Shown: positions 52,863 through 61,628 of the stretch, piece by piece
Position numbering within the stretch: the stretch's first letter is position 1
Layout: every line of letters begins with the position of its first letter
DNA from: Streptococcus parasanguinis
GTDB lineage: Bacteria; Bacillota; Bacilli; Lactobacillales; Streptococcaceae
Length of the DNA: 64,000 bases
Reading direction: 5' to 3'
Assembly: GCF_032163505.1 (NCBI RefSeq)
Contig: NZ_CP134147.1
Span: 214,501-278,500 of the forward strand
Notes under the pieces: generated by a model
The model's input: the letters and a program-made list of their open reading frames with translations, nothing else
What the model was told of the DNA's origin: nothing
The model's database searches: none
Program-made: the position numbers and the translations under genes

Positions 52863-54248
52863 ATGTATCAATTTCCAAAGGATTTTTTATGGGGGAGTTC
52901 GACCTCGGGGCCTCAAACAGAAGGACGTCTAGCCCAGGATGGAAAGGGAGACAATCTCTGGGATTACTGGTATAGGGTCGAGCCCAACCGCTTTTATCAA
53001 GGGCAAGGACCAGAGAAAACATCGACTTTTTATGAACACTGGGAAGAAGATCTGGACCTCTTGTTAGAAACCGGCCACACGGCCTTTCGAACCTCTATCC
53101 AGTGGTCACGTATTTTCCCAGAAGGACGAGGGGAGATCAATCAAGCAGGTGTTGATTTCTACCGCCGTGTCTTTGAAAAGATTAAAGAAAAAGGGATTCA
53201 CCTCTTGGTCAACCTCTATCATTTTGATTTACCGATGGCTCTTCAAGAGCAAGGGGATGGTTGGGAAAAAAAAGAAACCGCCTATGCTTACCAGGAATAT
53301 GCGCGTTTTTGTTTCAAGACCTATGGAGATCTGGTCGATCAGTGGATCACCTTTAATGAACCTATTGTCCCTGTAGAATTTGGTTATTTTTATGATGCCC
53401 ATTTTCCTCATAAGGTAGACGCAGCAGCAGCTGTTAAAGTAGCCTACCACACCCAGCTAGCAAGCTCTCTAGCAGTTAAGGCCTGTCATGAGGTGGATCC
53501 TAATTACCGTATCGGGATTGTGCTCAATTTGACACCAGCCTATCCTCGGAGCCAGCATCCAGAAGATGTGAAAGCTGCGCGTATTGCCGAGCTCTTTCAA
53601 GCCAAATCTTTTTTAGATCCATCTGTTCTTGGTCATTATCCTGAAGAATTAGTGGAGATCCTACGGGAGCGCGATCTCTTACCGGATTATGATCCCTTTG
53701 AATTGCGCTTGATCGAGGAAAATACGGTGGATTACCTAGGGGTTAACTATTACCAACCACTCCGTGTGGCGGCTCCTCGTTATGCTCCAAATCCAGCATC
53801 TCCCCTACTCTTTGAACAATTTTATGAACCCTATGTCATGCCAGGTCGCAAGATCAATCCCCACCGAGGTTGGGAAATCTATGAGCAAGGCTTGTATGAC
53901 ATTGCCCAAAATATCAAGGAAAACTATGGCAATATCGAGTGGATCCTGACCGAAAACGGGATGGGAGTTGAAGGAGAGGAAAAATTTCGCAAGGATGGAG
54001 TGATCCAAGACGATTACCGGATTGACTTTGTCAAAGACCATCTTCGCGAGCTCCACCGGGCTATTCAAGATGGTGCCAACTGTAAAGGCTATCTGATCTG
54101 GACCTTTATTGACTGCTGGTCATGGCTCAATGGCTACAAGAACCGCTATGGTTTAGTTGAGTTGGAGCTCGAAAGTCAAAAACGAACCCTCAAAAAATCT
54201 GGTCATTGGTTCCGTAAGTTGAGTCAGCGGAATGGATTTGAAGAGTAG
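52863..54248 (+). CDS. glycoside hydrolase family 1 (6-phospho-beta-glucosidase/beta-glucosidase)
   Basis: The 461-residue cytoplasmic glycosidase has the acid/base Glu in TFNEPIVP (residue 166), the nucleophile Glu in LTENGMGV (residue 364) and the family start FPKDFLWGSSTSGPQTEGR. Whether it acts on phosphorylated or free beta-glucosides cannot be decided, since no PTS lies beside it. A -10-like TACAAT lies about 35 bp upstream and GAGGAGG precedes the ATG. Confidence 0.9.
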   Translation: MYQFPKDFLWGSSTSGPQTEGRLAQDGKGDNLWDYWYRVEPNRFYQGQGPEKTSTFYEHWEEDLDLLLETGHTAFRTSIQWSRIFPEGRGEINQAGVDFYRRVFEKIKEKGIHLLVNLYHFDLPMALQEQGDGWEKKETAYAYQEYARFCFKTYGDLVDQWITFNEPIVPVEFGYFYDAHFPHKVDAAAAVKVAYHTQLASSLAVKACHEVDPNYRIGIVLNLTPAYPRSQHPEDVKAARIAELFQAKSFLDPSVLGHYPEELVEILRERDLLPDYDPFELRLIEENTVDYLGVNYYQPLRVAAPRYAPNPASPLLFEQFYEPYVMPGRKINPHRGWEIYEQGLYDIAQNIKENYGNIEWILTENGMGVEGEEKFRKDGVIQDDYRIDFVKDHLRELHRAIQDGANCKGYLIWTFIDCWSWLNGYKNRYGLVELELESQKRTLKKSGHWFRKLSQRNGFEE

Positions 54249-54253
54249 AAAAA

Positions 54254-54287
54254 GCAACCTATCAACCAAGATGTTGATAGGTTTTTC
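54254..54287 (+). terminator. terminator after the GH1 gene
   Basis: AACCTATCAAC pairs with GTTGATAGGTT around CAAGAT, then T residues. Confidence 0.88.
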
Positions 54288-54295
54288 TTAACCCT

Positions 54296-54403
54296 CCCTT
54301 AACTAGACCAATTTTCTTGAATTTCCTAGTTGACAAACTGGAAGAAACATTGTATACTGACTCCGCTGGTTGCTTTTTGGTCAAATTAGACTAGACCAAT
54401 TTT
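54296..54403 (+). promoter_or_regulatory. glmS promoter with two NagR (dre-type) operators
   Basis: TTGACA (54330-54335) and TATACT (54353-54358), 17 bp apart, form a strong promoter. The sequence ACTAGACCAATTTT occurs twice: upstream of the -35 box (54302-54315) and in the leader (54390-54403). The second extends to a near-complete dyad AAATTAGACTAGACCAATTT (54384-54403), close to the GntR-family NagR site of streptococci. The leader of about 115 nt also has CGACC/GGTCG near 54421; no glmS ribozyme core is present. Confidence 0.65.
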
Positions 54404-54480
54404 AAAGTAACTGAGAAATCGACCATGGGTCGTTTGACTAAGTAAAGGGGAAAGTATAGCAAGGCTATATCGTAAAAACT

Positions 54481-56289
54481 ATGTGCGGAATCGTTGGTGT
54501 TGTAGGAAATACAAATGCTACTGATATTTTGATTCAAGGACTTGAAAAACTCGAATACCGAGGCTATGACTCTGCGGGTGTTTTTCTGGCTAGTGAAGGC
54601 AAGAGCCAATTGGTAAAGGCAGTTGGCCGTATTGCAGAATTGTCAACTAAGGCGGAAGGTGTCGAAGGGACAGCTGGGATTGGACATACCCGTTGGGCCA
54701 CTCATGGAAAACCAACTGAGGACAATGCTCACCCACACCGCTCTGAAACAGGTCGCTTTGTGTTGGTCCACAATGGGGTGATTGAAAACTACCTTGAAAT
54801 CAAGGAAGAATACCTAGCCGGTCACCATTTCAAGGGGCAAACAGATACAGAAATCGCCGCCCACTTGATCGGAAAATTTGCTGAAGAAGATGGCTTGTCT
54901 ACGCTCGAAGCCTTCAAAAAAGCCCTCCACATCATCCGTGGGGCCTATGCTTTTGCTTTGATGGATGCGGAAGATCCAAGCACCATCTATGTGGCAAAAA
55001 ATAAATCACCACTCTTGATCGGTCTTGGCGATGGTTACAATATGGTCTGCTCTGATGCCATGGCCATGATTCGTGAAACCAACCAATACATGGAAATCCA
55101 TGACCAAGAGTTGGTCATTGTCAAGGCTGATAGCGTTGAAGTGCAAGACTATGATGGAAACGTCAAAGAACGGGCTAGCTACACGGCTGAACTTGACCTT
55201 TCTGATATTGGAAAAGGGACTTACCCATACTACATGCTCAAGGAAATCGATGAGCAACCAACTGTCATGCGTAAGTTGATCCAAGCCTATACAGATGAAT
55301 CTGGTCAAGTAGTAGTAGACCCAGCTATTATCAAGGCTGTTCAAGAAGCAGACCGCATCTATATCCTTGCGGCTGGTACCTCTTACCATGCTGGATTTGC
55401 GTCTAAAAAAATGTTGGAAGAGTTGACGGATACCCCAGTAGAACTCGGTATTTCATCTGAGTGGGGGTATGGTATGCCACTTCTCAGCAAGAAACCACTC
55501 TTCATCTTTATCAGCCAATCTGGTGAAACAGCCGATAGCCGCCAAGTATTGGTCAAAGCCAATGAAATGGGCATTCCAAGCTTGACAGTGACCAATGTTC
55601 CAGGTTCAACTCTTTCACGTGAAGCAGACATGACCATGTTGCTCCATGCTGGTCCTGAAATTGCGGTAGCTTCTTCTAAGGCTTATACGGCTCAAATCGC
55701 AGCCCTTGCCTTTCTGGCGAAAGCTGTTGGGGAAGCTAATGGCAATGAGAAGGCCAAAGCCTTTGATTTGGTGCACGAATTGTCTATCGTTGCCCAATCG
55801 ATCGAATCAACCCTTTCAGAAAAAGAAGTGATCGATGAAAAAGTTCGTGGCTTGTTGGAAACAACCCGCAATGCTTTCTATATCGGACGTGGCCAAGATT
55901 ACTATGTTGCCATGGAAGCCAGTCTGAAATTAAAAGAAATTTCTTACATCCAATGTGAAGGCTTCGCTGCGGGTGAGTTGAAACACGGTACCATCGCTCT
56001 GATCGAAGAGGGTACACCGGTCATCGCCCTCTTGTCAGATCCAGTCCTAGCCAGCCACACACGTGGGAACATCCAAGAAGTGGCAGCACGTGGGGCCCAT
56101 GTTTTAACCATTGCAGAAGAAAATGTCGCTAAAGAGACAGATGATTTGGTCTTGACAGCGGTTCACCCTTACCTCTCTCCAATCTCAATGGTGGTGCCAA
56201 CCCAATTGATTGCCTACTTTGCAACCCTTCATCGTGGGCTCGATGTTGATAAACCACGAAACCTTGCTAAGTCTGTAACCGTTGAATAA
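54481..56289 (+). CDS. glmS: glutamine-fructose-6-phosphate aminotransferase (isomerising)
   Basis: The 602-residue enzyme makes glucosamine-6-phosphate for cell-wall precursors. It has an N-terminal glutaminase domain (Cys1 after Met removal, MCGIVGVVG; GHTRWATHG) and two SIS domains (AAGTSYHAG, SQSGETADS, later GRGQDYYVAMEASLKLKE), with the terminal KSVTVE motif. The start is ATG 54481, with a weak ribosome site. The two NagR-type operators imply repression or induction by amino-sugar supply. Confidence 0.97.
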   Translation: MCGIVGVVGNTNATDILIQGLEKLEYRGYDSAGVFLASEGKSQLVKAVGRIAELSTKAEGVEGTAGIGHTRWATHGKPTEDNAHPHRSETGRFVLVHNGVIENYLEIKEEYLAGHHFKGQTDTEIAAHLIGKFAEEDGLSTLEAFKKALHIIRGAYAFALMDAEDPSTIYVAKNKSPLLIGLGDGYNMVCSDAMAMIRETNQYMEIHDQELVIVKADSVEVQDYDGNVKERASYTAELDLSDIGKGTYPYYMLKEIDEQPTVMRKLIQAYTDESGQVVVDPAIIKAVQEADRIYILAAGTSYHAGFASKKMLEELTDTPVELGISSEWGYGMPLLSKKPLFIFISQSGETADSRQVLVKANEMGIPSLTVTNVPGSTLSREADMTMLLHAGPEIAVASSKAYTAQIAALAFLAKAVGEANGNEKAKAFDLVHELSIVAQSIESTLSEKEVIDEKVRGLLETTRNAFYIGRGQDYYVAMEASLKLKEISYIQCEGFAAGELKHGTIALIEEGTPVIALLSDPVLASHTRGNIQEVAARGAHVLTIAEENVAKETDDLVLTAVHPYLSPISMVVPTQLIAYFATLHRGLDVDKPRNLAKSVTVE

Positions 56290-56302
56290 AATTATCTATA
56301 TA

Positions 56303-56345
56303 GAAAAAAACATCCTCGTTAGGTTTTTCCTAGCGAGGATGTTTG
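56303..56345. terminator. bidirectional terminator after glmS
   Basis: AACATCCTCGTTAGG pairs with CCTAGCGAGGATGTT, flanked by seven A on the left and TTT on the right, between convergent genes. Confidence 0.88.
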
Positions 56346-56347
56346 CT

Positions 56348-57205
56348 TTATTTGTCAAAACCTTGCAAGGCTTTGAGGCGTTCTTCTGTTTGTCCCTTGG
56401 CATCTAGTTTTTTACCTTGGTAAACAGCAGATTCCCATGATCCATACATTGGATTTGGGAAGATGATGAATTTTTCACCAAATTCTTTTTGCAATTCGTC
56501 CAATTTCTTGTCGCGATCAGCTTCAGAGGTCTTGGAAAAATCTGCAAAGTCAACCAGGTTGTCCCCGAAGAGCAAGACAAGATTGGTCTTTTCTTGTACA
56601 GCTTGGCGACGGCCTTCTTTTGATTTGACGCCATCTTCTAAGAACATGAGGTGGTCACGTCCTTGAACAGGAATGCCTTCTTTTTCAAGGTTCTTGATGG
56701 TATCATCTACTTGAGAGGTTGTACGGTCAGAAATGTAGTAGATTTGAACCCCGTTTTGATCCGCATATTGAAGAAAATCTTTGGCACCTGGCACCGCTTT
56801 TGCGGCTGCTTTTTTCACCCAAACATCCCAATCTTTAGGATTGAAGGCCGTACCATCTTTGACGTTTTGAACTTGGTAAGGGCTGTTGTCTAAAACAGTT
56901 TCGTCCAAATCCAAGACGATGGAATAAGGCTTATCAGAAGGAGTTTGGAGGATCTCTTTCAAACGGTCAGTAGCGACATTGTAGCCTTGTAAATACAAAG
57001 CCTTGGTTTCTGCTGCCTTTTGGTACCAGAGAACAGACATGGTATTTTCTTGTGAGCGCTGCTGATCATAGGTCATCGTCACCTGATTTTTAGTGCTACT
57101 TGCTTTTGTCTCTTGCGTTTTAGTGGTGTTGCTTCCACAACTCGTCAGTAAAATGACAGAAGCAAGAGCAGAAACGATGGTAAAGGTGGTTTTTGTTGTT
57201 TTCAT
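56348..57205 (-). CDS. lipoprotein acid phosphatase/5'-nucleotidase (e(P4) family)
   Basis: This 285-residue surface phosphatase belongs to the HAD superfamily and the class-B-like lipoprotein e(P4) family. It has a lipobox LLTSCGS (Cys near residue 23), the HAD motif 1 VLDLDETVLDNS (nucleophile Asp near residue 98), motif 2 YISDRTTS and motif 4 LLFGDNLVDF. It probably releases phosphate from nucleotides or nicotinamide phosphates at the cell surface. The family is well known in streptococci (LppC). Confidence 0.9.
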   Translation of the reverse strand: MKTTKTTFTIVSALASVILLTSCGSNTTKTQETKASSTKNQVTMTYDQQRSQENTMSVLWYQKAAETKALYLQGYNVATDRLKEILQTPSDKPYSIVLDLDETVLDNSPYQVQNVKDGTAFNPKDWDVWVKKAAAKAVPGAKDFLQYADQNGVQIYYISDRTTSQVDDTIKNLEKEGIPVQGRDHLMFLEDGVKSKEGRRQAVQEKTNLVLLFGDNLVDFADFSKTSEADRDKKLDELQKEFGEKFIIFPNPMYGSWESAVYQGKKLDAKGQTEERLKALQGFDK

Positions 57206-57344
57206 AAACCGTACACTCCTTAAAATTATTCTATAAAAATTATACTCCTTTCAATCTTGCCTGACAAGAAAGAGAAGAAGGTGTCTAGGAATCGGTGAAA
57301 AGAAAAAAGAAGGAAAAACGCTGCTATGAAAGGTTTCTTCGCCT

Positions 57345-57494
57345 CAACATATGCTATTTTTTCCTTTAAAAGAAGGGATATAGTTTTCTGCTATAACCGG
57401 ATCAAGAAAAGATCAAAGCATCCCTTTTCTTCTAAAATGAAACAATAAAGAAAGATACTCGCAAGTCCCTATTTTCAAGGGCTTGCGTTTTTTT
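57345..57494 (+). ncRNA. candidate small RNA ending in a strong terminator
   Basis: The gap 57206-57640 has no gene, yet carries a strong terminator (57460-57470 with 57478-57487, CGCAAG-CCCT stem, seven T residues). Upstream lies another inverted repeat, AAGAAGGGAT with ATCCCTTTTCTT. Because no rightward gene precedes it, the terminator may end a small transcript. No promoter of good quality was found, so this is tentative. Confidence 0.3.
57459..57494 (+). terminator. intrinsic terminator upstream of the URO-D block
   Basis: CGCAAGTCCCT pairs with AGGGCTTGCG, followed by seven T residues. Confidence 0.82.
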
Positions 57495-57526
57495 GATGCC
57501 TTTCTCAATAAAGAAATTTTAAGGCC

Positions 57527-57570
57527 TTGATAGGGAAAATATATTAGTCAGCTACTTTTTGAGGTGATAT
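57527..57570 (+). promoter_or_regulatory. leader motif shared by the two URO-D genes, copy 1
   Basis: TTGATA, then TATATTAGTCA, then TTGAGGTGATA within 45 bp. The same three blocks recur at 58879-58921 before the second paralog. They may be a promoter with a regulator site or a duplicated 5' leader. Confidence 0.45.
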
Positions 57571-57640
57571 CATGGTTACAAATTCCAGAAGGAAAGCAGT
57601 CAGTCTTTCTGTTGGAGAAATATTGAGGAGGATGTACAGT

Positions 57641-58642
57641 ATGAGTAAAAAAGAATTGGTTCTTCGTGCCATTCGAGGCGAAACAGTAGAGCGAATCCCT
57701 GTAGGATTTTGGCTCCATTATGTGACCCAAGAAGAAAAAGAATTGGGTCTAGACAATCCGGCTGTAGTAGAAAAAAGTATTAAGGGCCACCAACACTATG
57801 TAGAAGAAATTTCACCTGATTTTGTCAAGATCATGAGTGATGGCTTCTTCCGCTATCCGAGTGCTCTTTATTCGAGAGAGATCCAATCGATCCGAGAATT
57901 GAAGGATATTCAACCGATTGGAGAGCATCATCCATGGATTGAAAAACAAATCGAGGTGGTCAAGGAAATTTGTTCTCATTTCCATGAAGAGATTGCTTCT
58001 TTCTACAATATCTTCTCGCCCATTTCTTATTTGAAACGCTGGTTCCGTACGGACCAATCTCGTGGAGACCAAGTGATTGCAGACTTTATCAAGGAAGATC
58101 CAGAAACTTTAGCTCATGTCCTTGACGTGATTGCAGGAGACATCGCTACTTTAAGTCGTCGCTTGATCCAAGAAGCAGGTATTGAAGGTATTTACTTTTC
58201 AACCCAGCAGATCCAAGATGAGCGTGTGACAGATGAAGAATACCGCAAGTTCATTGAGCCTAGCAGCATCGCTGTCCTAGAAGCAGCCAATGAAGCTGGA
58301 GGCATCAATATCCTTCATATTTGTGGTTTTGAAGGGGCCAGCAATGAAGTGGAGCTCTTCAAGGATTATCCAGCTCAAGTCATTAACTGGGCGACCCATC
58401 ATGAAGGTCTGAGCCTAGCCGCAGGTCGTAAACTTTTCGGCGATCGTGCCGTTTTGGGTGGCTTTGTCAACGGCAAAAAAGGCTTGCTCTATCAAGGGGA
58501 ACGAGAAGCTATTGAGCAAGAAACGCGTCGCTTGGTGGCTGAAGCCGGAAGTCGTGGTTTGATCCTTGGAGCAGACTGTACCGTACCAGATGATTTCCAA
58601 TTGGAACGCTTAGATTGGGTGCGTCAAGCAGCTGTATTGTAA
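57641..58642 (+). CDS. URO-D-fold zinc methyltransferase-like protein, paralog 1
   Basis: The 333-residue protein has the uroporphyrinogen-decarboxylase (URO-D) fold, shared with the corrinoid/thiol methyltransferases MtaA, MtbA and CmuA. It shows the H-x-C (ILHICGFEG, near residue 230) and later Cys (LGADCTVP, near 312) pattern that binds zinc in those methyltransferases. No haem-pathway genes are near, so methyl transfer is more likely than haem synthesis. ATG 57641 is 9 bp from GGAGG and gives the same length as the second paralog; ATG 57632 touches the ribosome site. Substrate unknown. Confidence 0.75.
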   Translation: MSKKELVLRAIRGETVERIPVGFWLHYVTQEEKELGLDNPAVVEKSIKGHQHYVEEISPDFVKIMSDGFFRYPSALYSREIQSIRELKDIQPIGEHHPWIEKQIEVVKEICSHFHEEIASFYNIFSPISYLKRWFRTDQSRGDQVIADFIKEDPETLAHVLDVIAGDIATLSRRLIQEAGIEGIYFSTQQIQDERVTDEEYRKFIEPSSIAVLEAANEAGGINILHICGFEGASNEVELFKDYPAQVINWATHHEGLSLAAGRKLFGDRAVLGGFVNGKKGLLYQGEREAIEQETRRLVAEAGSRGLILGADCTVPDDFQLERLDWVRQAAVL

Positions 58643-58659
58643 GAAGAAAGGAGAGGGAG

Positions 58660-58860
58660 ATGAAAAAGATCAGTGGATGGTGCATCCTGGTAACCGTTTT
58701 GTTTTTGCTTTTAGGGCTTAGTAAAGTCGCTCTTGCAAGTAGTCAGGGGAAAGCAAAGAAAGATCCAGATATGGCAAGACTGGAGAAAATTCCAGCCCAT
58801 AGTCTCTCCCTCCTTCGCCCGTCTGATCTAGCAGGAATTCTTCTTCTCGAAGATCAGTGA
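58660..58860 (+). CDS. small secreted peptide of unknown function
   Basis: The 66-residue product has a typical signal peptide (MKKISGWC, hydrophobic core LVTVLFLLLGLSKV, likely cleavage after ALA at about residue 26). That leaves a mature chain of about 40 residues, positively charged at its N-terminus and ending LAGILLLEDQ. AAAGGAGAGGG precedes ATG 58660. It lies 17 bp after the first URO-D gene, so it is probably co-transcribed. No family recognised; a secreted factor, pheromone precursor or small binding protein are all possible. Confidence 0.65.
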   Translation: MKKISGWCILVTVLFLLLGLSKVALASSQGKAKKDPDMARLEKIPAHSLSLLRPSDLAGILLLEDQ

Positions 58861-58878
58861 TAAAAAAAGATGAAGAGC

Positions 58879-58921
58879 TTGATAAAAAATATATATTAGT
58901 CAAAGCATCATTGAAGTGATA
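58879..58921 (+). promoter_or_regulatory. leader motif shared by the two URO-D genes, copy 2
   Basis: TTGATA, TATATTAGTCA and TTGAAGTGATA recur with nearly the same spacing as at 57527-57570, about 40 bp before the second URO-D gene. Confidence 0.45.
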
Positions 58922-58958
58922 AGATAACAAACAAGAAAAGATAGAACGAGGTAAGAAC

Positions 58959-59960
58959 ATGTCATCAAAAAGAGAATTAGTGTTAAAAGCTTTCAAAGGA
59001 GAAGCAGTTGACCGTGTGCCAGTTGGATTTTGGCATCATTTTACAACAGAAGAAGAATGGTTGAAAGGATTTTCTAATCCGGAAATTATTGAAAAAAACC
59101 TCAATGGCCATAAAAACTTCCTTCACAAGGTCAAACCAGACTTTGTCAAACTCATGAGTGATGGTTACTTTGCTTATCCAAACCCAGCCATTCACAAAGG
59201 CCTTGAAAATATCTCTGACTTAGCAGGGATTGAACCACTCGGAGCAGATCATCCATGGATCACAGAGCAAGTAGAGCTGGTTAAAAAAATCCGTGCCGGT
59301 TTTGAAGAAGACATTGTGGCTATCTACAATATCTTTGCTCCGGTGACCTACTTCAAATGGTTGGTCGGAGAAGTTTCAGGAGGAGATGACTTGATCGCAA
59401 ACTTCATCGATCAAGATGCAGCAACTCTTAAAAAAGTATTGGATACAATTGGCCAAGACATTGCAAGTTTGAGCCAACGAATTATTAAAGAAGCAGGAGC
59501 AGACGGGATCTACCTCAGTGTTCAAAGTATCCAAGATGCGCGAGTTACACAAGAAGTTTATAAAAACATTATTGCACCGAGTGAACTCCATGTCTTAGAG
59601 GCAGCCAATGAAGCCGGTGGCGTAAATATTCTTCATATCTGTGGCTACGAAGGAGCCCGCAATGATATCCATCTCTTCACAGACTACCCAGCCCAAGTCA
59701 TTAACTGGGCAGTCGGACCAGAAGGCATCAGCCTAGCAGAAGGACGCGAAATCTTCGGTGGACGCACGGTTCTTGGTGGTTTTGAAAATGGCAAAAATGG
59801 TCTTCTCTACACAGGAGACAAGGTTGCGATCCAAGCAGAAACCAAACGCATCATCGCAGAAACAGGAACCACAGGCTTGGTCATTGGTGCCGATTGTACG
59901 ATTCCAAGTGACATTGATGAAGAACGAATCGAATGGGTTCGTGAAGCTGCAGCAGAATAA
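58959..59960 (+). CDS. URO-D-fold zinc methyltransferase-like protein, paralog 2
   Basis: The 333-residue protein is clearly paralogous to the product of 57641-58642 along its whole length (for example KRELVLKAFKGEAVDRVPVG and PAQVINWAVGPEG). It keeps the zinc-type pattern HICGYEG...GADCTIP. Ribosome site GAGG before the ATG. It is followed 27 bp later by the binding protein of an amino-acid importer, suggesting that the imported compound is a methyl donor or acceptor for the pair. Confidence 0.75.
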   Translation: MSSKRELVLKAFKGEAVDRVPVGFWHHFTTEEEWLKGFSNPEIIEKNLNGHKNFLHKVKPDFVKLMSDGYFAYPNPAIHKGLENISDLAGIEPLGADHPWITEQVELVKKIRAGFEEDIVAIYNIFAPVTYFKWLVGEVSGGDDLIANFIDQDAATLKKVLDTIGQDIASLSQRIIKEAGADGIYLSVQSIQDARVTQEVYKNIIAPSELHVLEAANEAGGVNILHICGYEGARNDIHLFTDYPAQVINWAVGPEGISLAEGREIFGGRTVLGGFENGKNGLLYTGDKVAIQAETKRIIAETGTTGLVIGADCTIPSDIDEERIEWVREAAAE

Positions 59961-59987
59961 GGAAAATAGAAAAAGGGAGAACAAAGT

Positions 59988-60866
59988 ATGAGTAAAAAAA
60001 CATGGATTATCGGTGGGGTGGCAGTTCTTGCCATTGCAGGTGCAACCATTCTTGGACGGAGCTTGAACCATGCAAACGACAGCAAAGGCTCAACAGGATC
60101 TAACAAGGTAACAACCTTGAAAGTAGCCCACACTCAAAACTATGTACCGTATGATTTCGTTGATGAAAAAGGAGAATCAGATGGCTATGAAGTAGCCGTT
60201 CTCAAAGCCATTGACGAAAAACTACCAGACTACAAGTTTGAGTACACTGGAACAAGTGATGACGATCTCTTGATCGGTCTAGAATCTGGTAAATACGATA
60301 TCGGAACCAAAGGAGCTTGGTATACCGAAGAACGTGCCAAGAAATTTATCATTCCAAAAGAACCAATCGGTGCAAGTATCATCGGATTTACCGTCCGGAA
60401 AGAAGATGCGAATAAATACAAGAACATCGATGACTTCGCTAAAGAAAAAGGAAAATTGGTTCCAATTTCACCACAAAATGCACAATGGAATGTTATTAAA
60501 GAATACAATGAAAAGCATAAGGACCAACAAATCGAATTAACAGCTGCGGAATCTTTCAAAGTCGCAGATGCTTATGCTTGGGTTCTTGAAGGACGTTACG
60601 ATGCCTTCTTTGACATCAAACTTTCCTTTGAAAAAGCTGTCACAGATAAAGATGGTTCTTACCACCAATATGCGGACAAACTTAGCTGGTTTGCCTACAA
60701 AGGAATTCCAACTTACCCATTGATCCATAAGGATAAGAAAAACGAAAAATTTGCGGAAGCATACAGCAAGGCTATCAAAGAATTGGAAAAAGATGGGACA
60801 CTTGCTAAATTGTCGAAAAAATATTTCGGTGAAGATGTCTTCAGTTATGTAGATAAAGAGAAATAA
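59988..60866 (+). CDS. polar amino-acid ABC transporter substrate-binding protein (membrane-anchored)
   Basis: The 292-residue family-3 receptor has an N-terminal hydrophobic anchor (WIIGGVAVLAIAGATIL) but no lipobox Cys, so it is tethered by a transmembrane helix or cleaved. Receptor segments are VAHTQNYVPYDFVDEKG, LLIGLESGKYDIGTKGAWYTEER and the C-terminal LAKLSKKYFGEDVF. The family covers cystine, glutamine and related amino acids. Two permeases and an ATPase follow, making a complete importer in the style of the TcyJKLMN system. Confidence 0.85.
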   Translation: MSKKTWIIGGVAVLAIAGATILGRSLNHANDSKGSTGSNKVTTLKVAHTQNYVPYDFVDEKGESDGYEVAVLKAIDEKLPDYKFEYTGTSDDDLLIGLESGKYDIGTKGAWYTEERAKKFIIPKEPIGASIIGFTVRKEDANKYKNIDDFAKEKGKLVPISPQNAQWNVIKEYNEKHKDQQIELTAAESFKVADAYAWVLEGRYDAFFDIKLSFEKAVTDKDGSYHQYADKLSWFAYKGIPTYPLIHKDKKNEKFAEAYSKAIKELEKDGTLAKLSKKYFGEDVFSYVDKEK

Positions 60867-60932
60867 GATGGAACTGGGTGCGCATAGCCCCAGCTTCCTT
60901 ATTTCTATACGGATACAGAAAGGAAAAGAAAC

Positions 60933-61625
60933 ATGGTCTCATACGACATTTCCAAGGTTTGGTCATTTCTTCCAACCTTGGTCCAAGCTCTACCAGCGAC
61001 CCTAGCTTTGATGGTTTTAACGACGGTTCTCGGTTCTGCATTTGGCTTGGTTTTGACCTGGGCACAAGTATCAGAAGATAAGGTAGGAGCAGGTCTGGCA
61101 AAAGGTTATGTCTTTACCTTGCGTTGTACCCCTCCGATTGTCTTGCTCTTTTTGGTCTTTTATGGACTGCCCCAATTTTTGAACTGGTGGTTGGGCATTG
61201 ACATTGACCACTGGTCCAAGTTTGTCTTTGTCCTTGTTGCCATGTTTCTTCTCTTTGCTGCGATGATCTCTGAGGTCTTCAAGGCAGCCTATTTGGCCAT
61301 TCCAAAAGGTCAGATGGAAGCGGGCTTGAGTATTGGCTTGACGCCGGCTCAAACCATTTGGCGGATTGTCCTTCCTCAAGCCTTTCGCGTGGCTCTTCCA
61401 AATATGACAACTGCCATCTTGAACCTCATGCGCGATGCCGCTTTGGCTTATACCATTGGCTTTATCGATATCATGGGAGCAGGCAACAACTTGATCAGCC
61501 GCAATCTTGGGAATTATTCCCTCGAAACATATACAGCTGTCGCAGTGATCTACTGGGGAATTGCCCTTGTGATCTCCTTCTCCGCTCAACTCCTTGAGAA
61601 ACGACTCAGTGTAACAGAAAGGTAG
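60933..61625 (+). CDS. amino-acid ABC transporter permease 1
   Basis: The 230-residue HisM/GlnP-type permease has about five membrane spans and the family EAA loop (EAGLSIGLTPAQTIWRIVLPQA). It should form a heterodimer with the permease encoded next, 3 bp downstream. AAAGGAAAAG precedes the ATG. Confidence 0.88.
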   Translation: MVSYDISKVWSFLPTLVQALPATLALMVLTTVLGSAFGLVLTWAQVSEDKVGAGLAKGYVFTLRCTPPIVLLFLVFYGLPQFLNWWLGIDIDHWSKFVFVLVAMFLLFAAMISEVFKAAYLAIPKGQMEAGLSIGLTPAQTIWRIVLPQAFRVALPNMTTAILNLMRDAALAYTIGFIDIMGAGNNLISRNLGNYSLETYTAVAVIYWGIALVISFSAQLLEKRLSVTER

Positions 61626-61628
61626 CTT

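Noticed and set aside
54359..54480. glmS ribozyme in the glmS leader
   Set aside because: The leader is only about 115 nt and lacks the conserved ribozyme core; the visible dyads match a NagR-type operator instead.
57641..59960. Haem-pathway uroporphyrinogen decarboxylase (HemE)
   Set aside because: There are two tandem copies beside an amino-acid importer, no other haem genes, and a zinc-methyltransferase-type H-x-C...C pattern that HemE does not need.
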